From Catalinimonas alkaloidigena (GTDB lineage Bacteria; Bacteroidota; Bacteroidia; Cytophagales; Cyclobacteriaceae): a stretch of DNA of 64,000 bases. The stretch spans positions 4,779,001 through 4,843,000 of the forward strand of contig NZ_JAQFIL010000001.1 in assembly GCF_029504655.1 (NCBI RefSeq), in the 5' to 3' direction. The notes beneath the pieces were generated by a model that was given only the letters and a program-made list of their open reading frames with translations, ran no database searches and was not told where the DNA came from. A program made the translations under genes and the position numbers. The number at the start of each line of letters is the position of its first letter. The first letter of the stretch is position 1. Shown in pieces: positions 45,148 to 54,260 of the stretch.

Positions 45148-46871
45148 TTTTTGTGATTAGACTGCAAAGCATATTCTTTGTGCCCCTCTCCTTCTTGAGT
45201 GGTGATAAAGCGCACTGCTTCGTTCAGGTCAAAAAAGATGTTATCCTTACCGATGAAGTCTATCAAGCCCGTACGGTGGAGTGTGTCTCTCACTGGCCCT
45301 ATCAGATCACAGAGTACAAATCTGATATCCTTCTCTTTCAAAAATTCCAACAGCTCCTTTAATCCGAGAGAAGCGGTGGCATCCAGATGACTGATTGGCC
45401 CTGCATCCAGTATCACTGTATCTATTTTGCCCTCAGAGTCTTGGATGGCATTTTCAACGTACTCTTTGAAATATTGGATGTTGATAAAGGTCAGGGGGGC
45501 ATCCACTCTCAAAATCAGTAAGTTTTCCCATACTTCCAGCTCTTTAAAACGAGTTATGTTTCTGAACTCATGATAGCCTTTTACTCTTCCCAAGCGGGCA
45601 ATATGAGGATAAGCTGCTTTGTACAACAACACCAGTATGGATAGTACGACACCTGTCACAATGCCCGGTACCATGCTAAAATTCAGGGTTACCAGGAAAG
45701 TAGCCAATAGGAGTAAAAACTCCATTTTACTGTCCTTCCAGAGCTTTCTGGCATAAGATATGTCTATAAGCCCGGCTACAGCCACCATGATGACTGAGGC
45801 AAGGATAGCTTCCGGTAAATAATAAAATAAAGGTGTTAAGAACATTAAGGTCAAAGCGACCAAAGCTGCGCTTATGATTGAAGCAATTGGCGTATTGGCA
45901 CCTGACTGATAATTTACCGCAGAGCGGGAAAAGCCTCCAGTTACCGGATATGCCTGAAAAAGTGAACCCACCACATTGGCTGCTCCTAATGCCACCAGCT
46001 CCTGATTAGGAAGCACTTTATAATCTCTCTTTTTGGCCTCTATGGCTTTAGCTACCGAGTAAGCTTCCATAAAAGCTACTACCGAAATCGTCAACGCTAA
46101 AGGAACAATTTCTCCCAGCTTGCCCAGAGATAAGTTAGGGAGCTGAAATGCAGGCAAACCTTCCGGTATGGTTTTGACGATACTCACTCCTGCTTCATTC
46201 AACTGCATAAAATAGACCAGCAGCGTACCAAATACTACAGCTACCAATGCTCCGGGAATATTTTTATGAATCTTTTTAGCCCCCTTGATCAGCGCAATTC
46301 CCGCAATTCCAATGAGTAAGGTGAACCAATGGATATGATCAATTTGCTGAATGGCACTCCAAAGGATTTCATAGACTCTATTGCTCTTCACCAGCTCTAT
46401 GCCCAATAAATATTTCAGTTGGTTTAAGCCTATGATCAGTGCAGCGGCAGAGGTAAATCCACTAATCACCGGCTTTGACAAAAGGTTGGTAATAAAGCCT
46501 AATCTCAGCACTCCTAACAGTAACTGAAAAGCCCCCATAAAGAAGGCTAACAGAATGGCAAAGCCAATATAGGCGTCAGTACCCTGGGTGGCCAATACCG
46601 ATACACCGGCAGCAACCAGGAGAGAATCCATGGCTACCGGAGCTACTGATAACTGACGAGAGGTGCCAAAAATAGCATAAATGATTTGGGGAACGATAGA
46701 TGCATATAACCCATATACTGGCGGTAGTCCGGCGATCAAGGCATAAGCCATTCCCTGAGGGATCAGCATGATGCCAACTGTTATCCCCGCAAAAATATCT
46801 CCCTTGAGATATTCATTCTTATAAGCAGGCAGCCAGTTGGTGATTGGCAATACTTTTTGTATAAGTTTCAT
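45144..46871 (-). CDS. SulP-family anion transporter with STAS domain
   Basis: 575 residues. Membrane part about 20-420: GDIFAGITVGIMLIPQGMAYALIAGLPPVYGLYASIVP is the SulP signature, followed by SVAPVAMDSLLVAAG and SGFTSAAALIIGLNQLKYLLG. The C-terminal STAS domain (about 440-555) has ILRVDAPLTFINIQYFKEY and DTVILDAGPISHLDATASLGLKEL. It could bring in sulfate or bicarbonate, or export sulfite/sulfate produced by the persulfide enzymes; direction cannot be read from the sequence. The operator at 46924 precedes it, so it belongs to the same regulon. Confidence 0.92.
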   Translation of the reverse strand: MKLIQKVLPITNWLPAYKNEYLKGDIFAGITVGIMLIPQGMAYALIAGLPPVYGLYASIVPQIIYAIFGTSRQLSVAPVAMDSLLVAAGVSVLATQGTDAYIGFAILLAFFMGAFQLLLGVLRLGFITNLLSKPVISGFTSAAALIIGLNQLKYLLGIELVKSNRVYEILWSAIQQIDHIHWFTLLIGIAGIALIKGAKKIHKNIPGALVAVVFGTLLVYFMQLNEAGVSIVKTIPEGLPAFQLPNLSLGKLGEIVPLALTISVVAFMEAYSVAKAIEAKKRDYKVLPNQELVALGAANVVGSLFQAYPVTGGFSRSAVNYQSGANTPIASIISAALVALTLMFLTPLFYYLPEAILASVIMVAVAGLIDISYARKLWKDSKMEFLLLLATFLVTLNFSMVPGIVTGVVLSILVLLYKAAYPHIARLGRVKGYHEFRNITRFKELEVWENLLILRVDAPLTFINIQYFKEYVENAIQDSEGKIDTVILDAGPISHLDATASLGLKELLEFLKEKDIRFVLCDLIGPVRDTLHRTGLIDFIGKDNIFFDLNEAVRFITTQEGEGHKEYALQSNHKK

Positions 46872-46923
46872 AATCTAATGTTCATACTCATATCAAAAGT
46901 ACGTTAGGTTGATTTTCAGGAGT

Positions 46924-46937
46924 GTAACATTTGTAAC
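46924..46937. promoter_or_regulatory. GTAAC-type operator (one mismatch) before sulP
   Basis: GTAACATTTGTAAC: left half perfect, right half one change from GTTAC. 53 bp upstream of the start at 46871, in the short gap after the regulator gene. Confidence 0.55.
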
Positions 46938-46947
46938 ATAAGCATGT

Positions 46948-47577
46948 TTACAATATTTCTATACGGTTGCGGTATTGCTCTATTTTCTGCGCCTTTTCCA
47001 GTTTTTTCAGCAGTCTGGATATCACTACTCGGGAAGTATTCAGTTCATTGGCGATCTGCTCGTGGGTTTTGTGAATCACAAAAGATCCGGAAGCCTGTTT
47101 TTTATCTAATAAGTATTTGTAGAGCCGTTCGTCCAAATTCAGAAAGACTACACTGTCCAAGGTATTTAGCAACTCGTCAAACCTGCTTTGGTATGAGTCA
47201 AATACAAACTTTCTGAACGAAGGATACTTGGTGATCCAGGTATCCAGATAGCTCATAGGAATCATCCAAAGCACAGAGTCCTCTTCGGCCATTACCAAAA
47301 AAGAGGTCTTTTTTCCTTCTATGCAGCAGGTAATAGACATAGCACAGGTCTCTCCCCCTTCCAGAAAATACAGGAAGACTTCATTACCATTTTTGTCCTG
47401 ACGCATCACTTTGAGCAAACCCTGTAATACGATGGGCATCTCACTCGCCTGACTTTCAGGACTAATTAATACTCGCCCGGCTTTTACTTTTTTCAAGCGT
47501 CCTACTGCCAGTATTTCTTCTATCAGCTTGGGTTCAAGTGACGAATTGTTAAGTACTTTGTTTACAAGTTCTTTCAT
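46948..47577 (-). CDS. Crp/Fnr-family transcription regulator
   Basis: 209 residues. N-terminal cNMP-binding-like beta barrel (about 20-120) with PIVLQGLLKVMRQDKNGNEVFLYFLEGGETCAMS; C-terminal HTH (about 170-195) HEQIANELNTSRVVISRLLKKL. Three cysteines cluster in CAMSITCC (C78, C84, C85), which is common in Bacteroidota members and could sense persulfides, peroxide or a metal; no Fe-S cysteine set of Fnr is present. The last gene of the cluster, adjacent to sulP and the obvious candidate to bind the five GTAAC-N4-GTTAC sites. No such site lies in its own upstream region. Confidence 0.9.
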   Translation of the reverse strand: MKELVNKVLNNSSLEPKLIEEILAVGRLKKVKAGRVLISPESQASEMPIVLQGLLKVMRQDKNGNEVFLYFLEGGETCAMSITCCIEGKKTSFLVMAEEDSVLWMIPMSYLDTWITKYPSFRKFVFDSYQSRFDELLNTLDSVVFLNLDERLYKYLLDKKQASGSFVIHKTHEQIANELNTSRVVISRLLKKLEKAQKIEQYRNRIEIL

Positions 47578-47610
47578 ACATCAAAGTATACAAATATGTT
47601 TTTTTGTTCA

Positions 47611-47650
47611 TATGATAGTTTAATATACCGTATCATAGCTTAGTATGATA
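47611..47650. promoter_or_regulatory. three TATGATA/TATCATA half-sites upstream of the Crp/Fnr gene
   Basis: TATGATA (47611-47617), TATCATA (47631-47637) and TATGATA (47644-47650), 34-73 bp before the start at 47577. Alternating orientation gives two inverted pairs with 13- and 6-nt spacers. Could be an operator for a second regulator of this gene; AT-rich chance is also possible. Confidence 0.3.
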
Positions 47651-47759
47651 ATAATAAAGTAAAAAGCCTTTTACATAAACTCAATGATTATACGTAACTG
47701 AGCTGATGAGGTCTTTGGATTTGCAGACAAATGCCAATAGCCTCATGTAATTATCGGTC

Positions 47760-48527
47760 TTACGGCAATGCATTTCTCCAGGCAATCAGGCGTAATCCGT
47801 CCAGGGTAAGCCAGGGGTCTAAGGCATCAAACTGGTCAGTATGAGGAGCTATTATTTCGGCTAACCCTCCGGTAGCAATTACTTTGGCAGCCCCTCCCAA
47901 CTCTGCCTTAATCCTTTTAATCAATGATTCTACCAATCCCACATAACCCAAAACTACCCCTGATTGTATGGCATGAATGGTATTTTTACCGATGGCTGAA
48001 GGAGGGGCTTCTAACTGAACGAAGGGCAATTGGGCCGTATTTGTAGATAGTGATTTCATTGCTGATTTTAGTCCCGGTGCGATAGACCCCCCCAGAAGTT
48101 TTCCACCTTTGCCCACTATCGTTATGGAAAGTGCCGTTCCAAAATCTACTACAATACATTGATCCTGATACTTGGCATATCCGGCTACCGCATTCGCTAA
48201 AAGATCGGAACCAATTTCGGCTGGATTGTCAATTACTATTTCTATTCCGGTATCTATCCTGGCATTGACCATTAGAGGATCTAGCCCAAACATACGGCCT
48301 GTCATCTGCCTGAAAGTAGTACTAAGCGTAGGGACAACACTACTGATAACCACCTGTTTGACCTTATCAAAGTTTTCCCGCCCATTTAACAGGAGTGAGC
48401 GAAAAAGCACTTCATACTCATCTGAGGTTTTGTCAGTAACTGTATTGAGTCGCCAATGCTCTTGCCAGTCACCTTCAAAGATTCCGAATGCAATATTTGA
48501 ATTACCTATATCTATCGCTAAAAGCAT
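47760..48527 (-). CDS. coaX: type III pantothenate kinase
   Basis: 255 residues from the start at 48527, where MLLAIDIGNSNIAFGIFEG gives the canonical N-terminal phosphate-binding motif (D-x-GN-x-N); the longer frame to 48548 only adds seven residues. Further markers: FRSLLLNG, AEIGSDLLANAVAGYAKY and VVDFGTALSITIVG. Catalyses the first step of coenzyme A synthesis. Not linked to the sulfur cluster by spacing (about 180 bp) or motif. Confidence 0.93.
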   Translation of the reverse strand: MLLAIDIGNSNIAFGIFEGDWQEHWRLNTVTDKTSDEYEVLFRSLLLNGRENFDKVKQVVISSVVPTLSTTFRQMTGRMFGLDPLMVNARIDTGIEIVIDNPAEIGSDLLANAVAGYAKYQDQCIVVDFGTALSITIVGKGGKLLGGSIAPGLKSAMKSLSTNTAQLPFVQLEAPPSAIGKNTIHAIQSGVVLGYVGLVESLIKRIKAELGGAAKVIATGGLAEIIAPHTDQFDALDPWLTLDGLRLIAWRNALP

Positions 48528-48592
48528 AAAAAATTCTTTAATAAACAATGCTCAATATGTGATGTTCCTTTAATAAACCCAAAATCAAGACG

Positions 48593-49099
48593 ATGGTTGT
48601 TGAAGAGAATCGCATCATTACTATGAGTTATGAGTTGAGAGAAGCTAATGCTTCTGGACAGGTATTAGAAGTTATGGATATTGCTTACCCTTTCATTTTT
48701 TATTACAAATCTACGGGCATATTAAATAGCTTTCAGGAAAACCTTCGCGGTATAGCTTCCGGTGAAAACTTTGAATTTGTACTGTCGGCAGAAGAAGCTT
48801 ATGGTCCATATAAAGAGTCCAGCATTGTTCCCATACCGATTGAACGCTTTGTTGTAGATGATGAGATGGCGGATTCTATCCGTGATGTAGGAGATTATGT
48901 ATCGGTAACAGATGAAGAGGGAAATACGCAAAATGGTAAAGTGGTGGAGAAAAGTGCTACACACCTTAAAGTAGACCTCAACCATGCAATGGCTGGCAAA
49001 GACCTTCACTTTAAAGGAAGAATTTTGAATATCCGAAAAGCTAAAGTTGATGAATCCGTGCAGAAAAGATACATCATGCCCGATGGAATTCGGTTTTAG
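48593..49099 (+). CDS. SlyD-like FKBP-type peptidyl-prolyl isomerase
   Basis: 168 residues, GTG or ATG near the start (MVVEENRIITMSYELREANASGQV). The FKBP fold with the inserted flap is visible: PFIFYYKSTGILNSFQENL, SAEEAYGPY, and the diagnostic VDLNHAMAGKDLHFKGRIL, the SlyD-type NHPLAGK-x-L-x-F motif. The His-rich C-terminal tail of SlyD is absent. Cytoplasmic folding helper. Divergent from coaX with a 65-bp gap. Confidence 0.88.
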   Translation: MVVEENRIITMSYELREANASGQVLEVMDIAYPFIFYYKSTGILNSFQENLRGIASGENFEFVLSAEEAYGPYKESSIVPIPIERFVVDDEMADSIRDVGDYVSVTDEEGNTQNGKVVEKSATHLKVDLNHAMAGKDLHFKGRILNIRKAKVDESVQKRYIMPDGIRF

Positions 49100-49146
49100 G
49101 TGATTCTTATTACATTTGTGCGGCAAACATTTATCATAACCGTACT

Positions 49147-49950
49147 ATGTGTTTTAAGCATTTTCTTTTCGCCTGTATTATTCTTTTTTGTTCTCAAAGC
49201 CTCTCAGCTCAAATTCTCAATGTTGAGAAATCTCGCCTTAGCGGAGATTCAGTAAACTATTTTTTAGGTAGTCTGGGTTTATCATTCAATACCAACAACC
49301 GCAGTATCGATGATGATGGTGAAACAGTTTCGTTCATTGGCCTTACTGCTAACTCCGATTTTGGTTATATCTCTGAATTACATAGCTTCCTGATCATCAG
49401 TCAGTTTAACTATACCGCTACCTCGGATGACCCGATCAATAGCACCGGATACGGTCATTTTCGCATTAATTTTTTACGTAAGCGCTCTGTATCTTATGAG
49501 ACCTTTACCCAGGTGCAGTATGACCAGGGAAGAGGTATGCAGATACGGTGGTTAGGAGGTGGAGGCTTACGTTTCAGGCTAAAAAGTACCGAAAAAAATA
49601 GTATCTACGCCGGCATAGGAGCTATGTATGAAGAAGAGATCTGGGATTATCCTGGCCCTAGTGAGGCGGAGTTTACTACGCGCATCTGGAAATCATCCAA
49701 TTATCTTTCAGGAAGGTTTAAGCTGAATGATCATATCAACCTGAACCTGATTACTTACTATCAAACCGGCTATGACTTTGATGCAGAAATTTTCAGACAT
49801 AGAGTGAACGCTGATTTAAACTTACTCATCAATGTAACTTCAAAACTCTCACTTCAGACCAGCGCATTTATTGGCTATGAAAATGAGCCGGTAGTTCCCA
49901 TCACCAAAACTATTTACTCCATCAGTAATGGTGTGATTCTAAGCTTTTAG
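49147..49950 (+). CDS. DUF481-like outer-membrane beta-barrel protein
   Basis: 267 residues with a signal peptide (LFACIILFCSQSLSAQ). The remainder alternates beta strands, with VSYETFTQVQYDQGRGMQIRWLGGGGLRF and a C-terminal aromatic-rich series ending SNGVILSF, as in DUF481 barrels. Function unknown. It runs into the terminator shared with clpC. Confidence 0.78.
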   Translation: MCFKHFLFACIILFCSQSLSAQILNVEKSRLSGDSVNYFLGSLGLSFNTNNRSIDDDGETVSFIGLTANSDFGYISELHSFLIISQFNYTATSDDPINSTGYGHFRINFLRKRSVSYETFTQVQYDQGRGMQIRWLGGGGLRFRLKSTEKNSIYAGIGAMYEEEIWDYPGPSEAEFTTRIWKSSNYLSGRFKLNDHINLNLITYYQTGYDFDAEIFRHRVNADLNLLINVTSKLSLQTSAFIGYENEPVVPITKTIYSISNGVILSF

Positions 49951-49981
49951 AAAAAAAAAGGACTGTCTTTTCAGACAGTCC
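49951..49981 (-). terminator. terminator of clpC
   Basis: GGACTGTC and GACAGTCC form an 8-bp stem with a 6-nt loop; the nine A residues before it become a T-tract on the minus strand, 25 bp after the clpC stop. It may also serve the plus-strand gene ending at 49950. Confidence 0.9.
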
Positions 49982-50005
49982 CTGCATTTATTAGCTTACT
50001 AAAAT

Positions 50006-52537
50006 TTACTCTTTCTTTTCTTTCTCCATTTTTTTCTTCTTATGGCTTAAAGTAAGTTCTTCACTTTTGCCATCATAGTCGGCCACGATAATATCAGTTG
50101 GCTCTACATCGCCTTTGAGAATTTCTTCTGCTACAGCATCTTCAAGATATTTCTGTATCGCTCTGTTAAGTGGACGCGCCCCGTACTGAGGATCATAGCC
50201 TTTATCAGCAATGAAGTCTTTTGCTTTCTTCGTTAACTCAATGGTATAACCAAGTGCTGTTACACGAGCAAACAACTTACCAAGCGTGATGTCAATGATC
50301 TGGTGAATATCTCCTCTCTTCAGAGAGTTAAATACAATCACGTCATCAAGCCTGTTCAGGAACTCAGGGCTGAAAGTTTTCTTCAATGCATTCTGAATTG
50401 TAGACTTCATGATCTCGTCCATATTCTCCTGCTTTGATTGCGTAGAGAAACCTATGCCTGCTCCAAAATCTTTGAGATCTCTGGCACCGATGTTAGAAGT
50501 CATGATAATGATCGTATTCCGGAAATCTACTCTTCTTCCTAAACCGTCGGTCAGAATACCATCGTCCAGTACCTGCAACAACAGATTAAAGACATCAGGG
50601 TGTGCTTTCTCAATCTCATCAAGCAATACCACACTGTAAGGTTTTCTCCTTACTTTTTCGGTAAGTTGTCCCCCTTCCTCATAACCTACATATCCGGGAG
50701 GCGCTCCTACCAGACGTGATACGGAGAATTTCTCCATGTACTCACTCATGTCTATTCTGATCAGCGCATCTTCCTTGTCAAACAGATAAGTTGCCAAAAC
50801 TTTCGCAAGTTCAGTTTTACCTACTCCTGTTGGTCCTAAGAACACAAAAGTACCTATCGGCTTCTGAGGGTCTTTCAGCCCTACGCGGGTTCTTTGAATG
50901 GCCTTCGTAAGCTTATTGATCGCGTCTTCCTGACCAATTACCTTGCCTTTCAGTTCACCACCCATACCTAGCAGTTTCTGGCTTTCGTTCTGTGCCACTC
51001 TGCTGGTAGGAATACCCGTCATCATCGCAATAACTTCCGCTACGTTTTCTTCATCAACCGTATAACGCTTGGTACGCGTTTCTTCCTCCCACTTTTGTTT
51101 GGCACTTTCCAGTTGATCCAGCAACTTCTTCTCACGATCGCGCAACTGGGCAGCCTCCTCATACTTCTGGCTTTTTACGACACGGTTTTTCTCAACCTTG
51201 ATGTTTTCAATCGCCTCTTCCAGTTTTACAATCTCATCAGGTACATGGATATTGTTAATATGTACACGTGCGCCAGCCTCATCTAACACATCAATTGCTT
51301 TATCGGGGAGAAAACGATCACTAATGTAGCGGTCCGATAGGCTTACACAAGCGTCCAGCGCTTCCTGCGTGTAATTCACATGGTGATGACTTTCATACTT
51401 ATCCTTGATATTATTCAGGATTTGCATGGTTTCTTCCGGAGAAGTTGCATCTACCATTACCACCTGGAACCTACGGGCTAAAGCACCATCTTTTTCAATG
51501 TACTGACGATACTCATCCAAAGTAGTAGCACCGATGCATTGAATCTCTCCTCTGGCAAGTGCAGGTTTGAACATATTAGAAGCATCCAGCGAACCGGAAG
51601 CACCTCCCGCACCTACAATAGTATGCAGCTCATCTATGAAAAGAATAACGTCGGGAGACTTTTCAATTTCATTCATTACTGCTTTCATACGCTCTTCAAA
51701 CTGGCCACGGTATTTGGTACCTGCTACCAAAGATGCAAGATCCAAGGTCACCACTCTTTTATTGAAGAGTACACGAGATACTTTTTTCTGAGTAATTCGC
51801 AAGGCCAGTCCTTCAGCGATGGCAGTTTTACCAACACCTGGTTCACCTATCAAAATAGGGTTGTTCTTCTTTCTACGGCTGAGAATTTGAGCCACGCGCT
51901 CAATCTCCTTCTCTCTTCCTACAATAGGATCCAGTTTGTCTTCATCAGCCAGCTTGGTAAGGTCGCGGCCAAAGTTATCCAGTACAGGTGTTCTGGATTT
52001 TTCAGAACCTTTTGACTCTCGTCCTGAGCTTGAACCACCAAAGATACGGCTGGAAGAATCTTCATCGCTATCATCAGTATCAGAAGAAGCCATGGGATTC
52101 TCTGTCTGGTATTCCAAAAGTTCTTTTACGACATCATAATTGACATCAAATTTCTCAAGAATCTGTGTAGCGATATTATCTTCATCTCTCAGGATAGAGA
52201 GCAACAAATGCTCAGTTCCGATCAACTGGCTCTTGAATATTTTAGCTTCAAGGTATGTGATTTTTAATACCTTCTCTGACTGTCTTGTCAAAGGAATATT
52301 GGCCAGGTTTTTTACATTGCCCGTGGCAGTACCTTTGGTAGCCTGCTCTACTGCATTTCTGAGCTCATCAAGAGATACACCCAGTTTTTTCAGCAAGCTA
52401 ACCGCTACTCCCTCTCCCTCTCTGATCATGCCAAGTAGCAAGTGCTCCGTACCAATATAATCATGTCCTAAGCGGAGAGCCTCCTCTCTACTCAGGGATA
52501 TTACTTCTTTCACTCTATTAGAAAATTTAGCTTCCAT
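50006..52537 (-). CDS. clpC: ClpC, AAA+ unfoldase of the Clp protease
   Basis: 843 residues. Two N-terminal Clp repeats ([36 protein letters not shown]), AAA1 with GEPGVGKT and [10 protein letters not shown], a short middle helix pair containing a UVR-like segment ([20 protein letters not shown]), AAA2 with GPTGVGKTE and [12 protein letters not shown], and a P-loop-type C-terminus with [16 protein letters not shown]. The UVR-like middle domain marks ClpC rather than ClpA, ClpB or ClpV. It feeds unfolded proteins to ClpP. Single gene with its own terminator. Confidence 0.95.
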   Translation of the reverse strand: MEAKFSNRVKEVISLSREEALRLGHDYIGTEHLLLGMIREGEGVAVSLLKKLGVSLDELRNAVEQATKGTATGNVKNLANIPLTRQSEKVLKITYLEAKIFKSQLIGTEHLLLSILRDEDNIATQILEKFDVNYDVVKELLEYQTENPMASSDTDDSDEDSSSRIFGGSSSGRESKGSEKSRTPVLDNFGRDLTKLADEDKLDPIVGREKEIERVAQILSRRKKNNPILIGEPGVGKTAIAEGLALRITQKKVSRVLFNKRVVTLDLASLVAGTKYRGQFEERMKAVMNEIEKSPDVILFIDELHTIVGAGGASGSLDASNMFKPALARGEIQCIGATTLDEYRQYIEKDGALARRFQVVMVDATSPEETMQILNNIKDKYESHHHVNYTQEALDACVSLSDRYISDRFLPDKAIDVLDEAGARVHINNIHVPDEIVKLEEAIENIKVEKNRVVKSQKYEEAAQLRDREKKLLDQLESAKQKWEEETRTKRYTVDEENVAEVIAMMTGIPTSRVAQNESQKLLGMGGELKGKVIGQEDAINKLTKAIQRTRVGLKDPQKPIGTFVFLGPTGVGKTELAKVLATYLFDKEDALIRIDMSEYMEKFSVSRLVGAPPGYVGYEEGGQLTEKVRRKPYSVVLLDEIEKAHPDVFNLLLQVLDDGILTDGLGRRVDFRNTIIIMTSNIGARDLKDFGAGIGFSTQSKQENMDEIMKSTIQNALKKTFSPEFLNRLDDVIVFNSLKRGDIHQIIDITLGKLFARVTALGYTIELTKKAKDFIADKGYDPQYGARPLNRAIQKYLEDAVAEEILKGDVEPTDIIVADYDGKSEELTLSHKKKKMEKEKKE

Positions 52538-52569
52538 ACACTAAGGAATTATAAGTAAGTCGCCGGGGC

Positions 52570-52580
52570 GCCAGTCTGGC
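52570..52580. promoter_or_regulatory. palindrome GCCAG-T-CTGGC upstream of clpC
   Basis: A perfect 5-1-5 palindrome 33 bp before the clpC start, in a GC-rich island (CGCCGGGGCG) that stands out in the AT-rich gap 52538-52675. It resembles the TGTCAG-type palindromes I recall before chaperone genes in this phylum. Candidate stress operator. Confidence 0.35.
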
Positions 52581-52675
52581 AAAACCCGGTCGGAAATCGT
52601 TAATTTGACTTATCCTGCTTACGAGCAAGATAAAAATTTTGTACTAGAAATCAACAAGTCTAGGAAAGCAAATGT

Positions 52676-53326
52676 TCAACGAAAGGTGAGGGAAGATTGC
52701 TCTAAAATCACATTGGCATTTGCACCTTCACAAAACAGCAAATCTATTACACTAAGATTAGGAACAAAGTTTTTGCCAAAAACCTGATTGTATGCTTTAT
52801 ACTCACCTTTTTTATCACCAGGGGGTACAGAATTTACATCTATTTGTCCTCTTAGGTCAACCCACTGGCTCTCAGGAGCTTTCACGTATGAACTTGTCAA
52901 TTCTATTTCTTTACCATGCCAATTGAGCAGTTCAAGACACTTTGTCAGTAAATCTAAATTCAGGTCTATCAAAAACTTGTATTTACTGTATAAAATGTCA
53001 TGGAAGTAATCAGCAAAAAAATCAAAAAAAGGAGATTTACCATAAGCAGACCTGATAGCTCTCCAATGATTGTTTTGCCAGTGTTGCGAATAGCTCACCC
53101 TTATGTCTTTCACCTTAGTTTTAACCCCGTCTTTGCTAACTGGTATACTTAGGATTTGCACCTTATTAGCCGTGAGAATATAAGCACGATTCCGATAAGT
53201 TTGCTTGGTATAATTTTCATTTACCTCAAGCATAATTTTCCGAAACTTCTGCAGATGAACGAAATAAGCGATGCATGGCAGATAATGCAACTCTGTCAAA
53301 ACAGTATCTGCTGTTGAATGATTCAT
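52676..53326 (-). CDS. WbqC-like family protein
   Basis: 216 residues from the start at 53326 (MNHSTADTVLTELHYLPCIAYFVHL); a longer frame upstream overlaps the tsaC gene and is ignored. Pattern of WbqC/DUF: LHYLPCIAYF, TYRNRAYILTANKVQILSIPV, HWQNNHWRAIRSAYGKSPFFDFF and YEAYNQVF-like YKAYNQVFG. Family members occur in glycan and amino-sugar modification clusters; here the gene stands with tsaC, whose stop it follows by 14 bp, so the job is not clear. Confidence 0.8.
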   Translation of the reverse strand: MNHSTADTVLTELHYLPCIAYFVHLQKFRKIMLEVNENYTKQTYRNRAYILTANKVQILSIPVSKDGVKTKVKDIRVSYSQHWQNNHWRAIRSAYGKSPFFDFFADYFHDILYSKYKFLIDLNLDLLTKCLELLNWHGKEIELTSSYVKAPESQWVDLRGQIDVNSVPPGDKKGEYKAYNQVFGKNFVPNLSVIDLLFCEGANANVILEQSSLTFR

Positions 53327-53339
53327 TCTTCTGCCCAGA

Positions 53340-53972
53340 TTACATAAAAGGCGCCAGATCGCCCATTCCTTCCCGCACAATTTTCACTTCGTAATCATCA
53401 GTACAGTCCACCACAGTAGATGCGGTGTTATTTCCAGGGCCGCCATCTATAATAATATCTACCAGATTGCTGAACTTTTCATAGATCAAAGTCGGGTCGG
53501 TGGAGTATTCTATAATCTCATCATCATCATGGATAGAGGTGGTAATAATCGGGTTGCCCAGTCCTTTGACTATCTCGCAGGGAATATTATGATTCGGAAT
53601 CCTGATCCCTACAGTTTTCTTTTTAGAATCTATCACCTTAGGTACTTTACTACTGGACCGCAGGATGAAAGTATAAGGACCGGGCAATGTTTTTTTCATC
53701 AGCTTAAAAGTAGGTGTAGGCAGGTTTTTGACATACTCGGAGATATGACTCAGGTCGTTACAGATAAACGAAAAATTATTTTTAGAGGAATCTACCCCTT
53801 TGATGCGAGCTACTCGCTCCACAGCGTCTTTGTTGTAAATATCACAGCCAATTCCATAGACAGTATCTGTGGGGTAAATCACTACTCCCCCCTGACGTAG
53901 TACATCTATGACCTTATCAATTTTTCTTTTTTCAGGATTTTCAGGGTGTATCTTCAAAAGCTCTGCTTTCAT
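53340..53972 (-). CDS. tsaC: L-threonylcarbamoyladenylate synthase (TsaC/Sua5 family)
   Basis: 210 residues. YrdC-like fold: [46 protein letters not shown] and the C-terminal [21 protein letters not shown]. It makes threonylcarbamoyl-AMP for the t6A37 modification of tRNAs reading ANN codons. The length suits the YciO/TsaC type without the extra Sua5 domain. Start supported by the family motif 30 residues in. Confidence 0.92.
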   Translation of the reverse strand: MKAELLKIHPENPEKRKIDKVIDVLRQGGVVIYPTDTVYGIGCDIYNKDAVERVARIKGVDSSKNNFSFICNDLSHISEYVKNLPTPTFKLMKKTLPGPYTFILRSSSKVPKVIDSKKKTVGIRIPNHNIPCEIVKGLGNPIITTSIHDDDEIIEYSTDPTLIYEKFSNLVDIIIDGGPGNNTASTVVDCTDDYEVKIVREGMGDLAPFM

Positions 53973-54260
53973 AAATAAAATAAGTTTGGATTGACTAATA
54001 AAAGATAGCTTAAGTTAAACTAAGTATCGGGTAAATGATGTTTGTTGTATTCAAGCATTTTACGTAAAGTTTTATCAAAAACTACATGCTCATCACAAGA
54101 TTATTAAAAACAACTGATCAAAAATGTCCTTCTCGGACAAATTACTAATTTTGCTGGTGTTATAAAATGAGCGTTAGTGTTTCTTGAGTCACAATATTTG
54201 TTTTATCAATCTATATACGACTTAGTTCACTAACAAAGAAAGGATATCAAATAAATACGA

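Noticed and set aside
53327..53380. Longer start for the WbqC-like gene
   Set aside because: It overlaps the end of tsaC and lacks family similarity; the start at 53326 fits the family N-terminus.
54125..54139. Small hairpin TGTCC-TTCTC-GGACA between tsaC and mltG
   Set aside because: Only five base pairs, no T-tract and no symmetrical context; likely chance.
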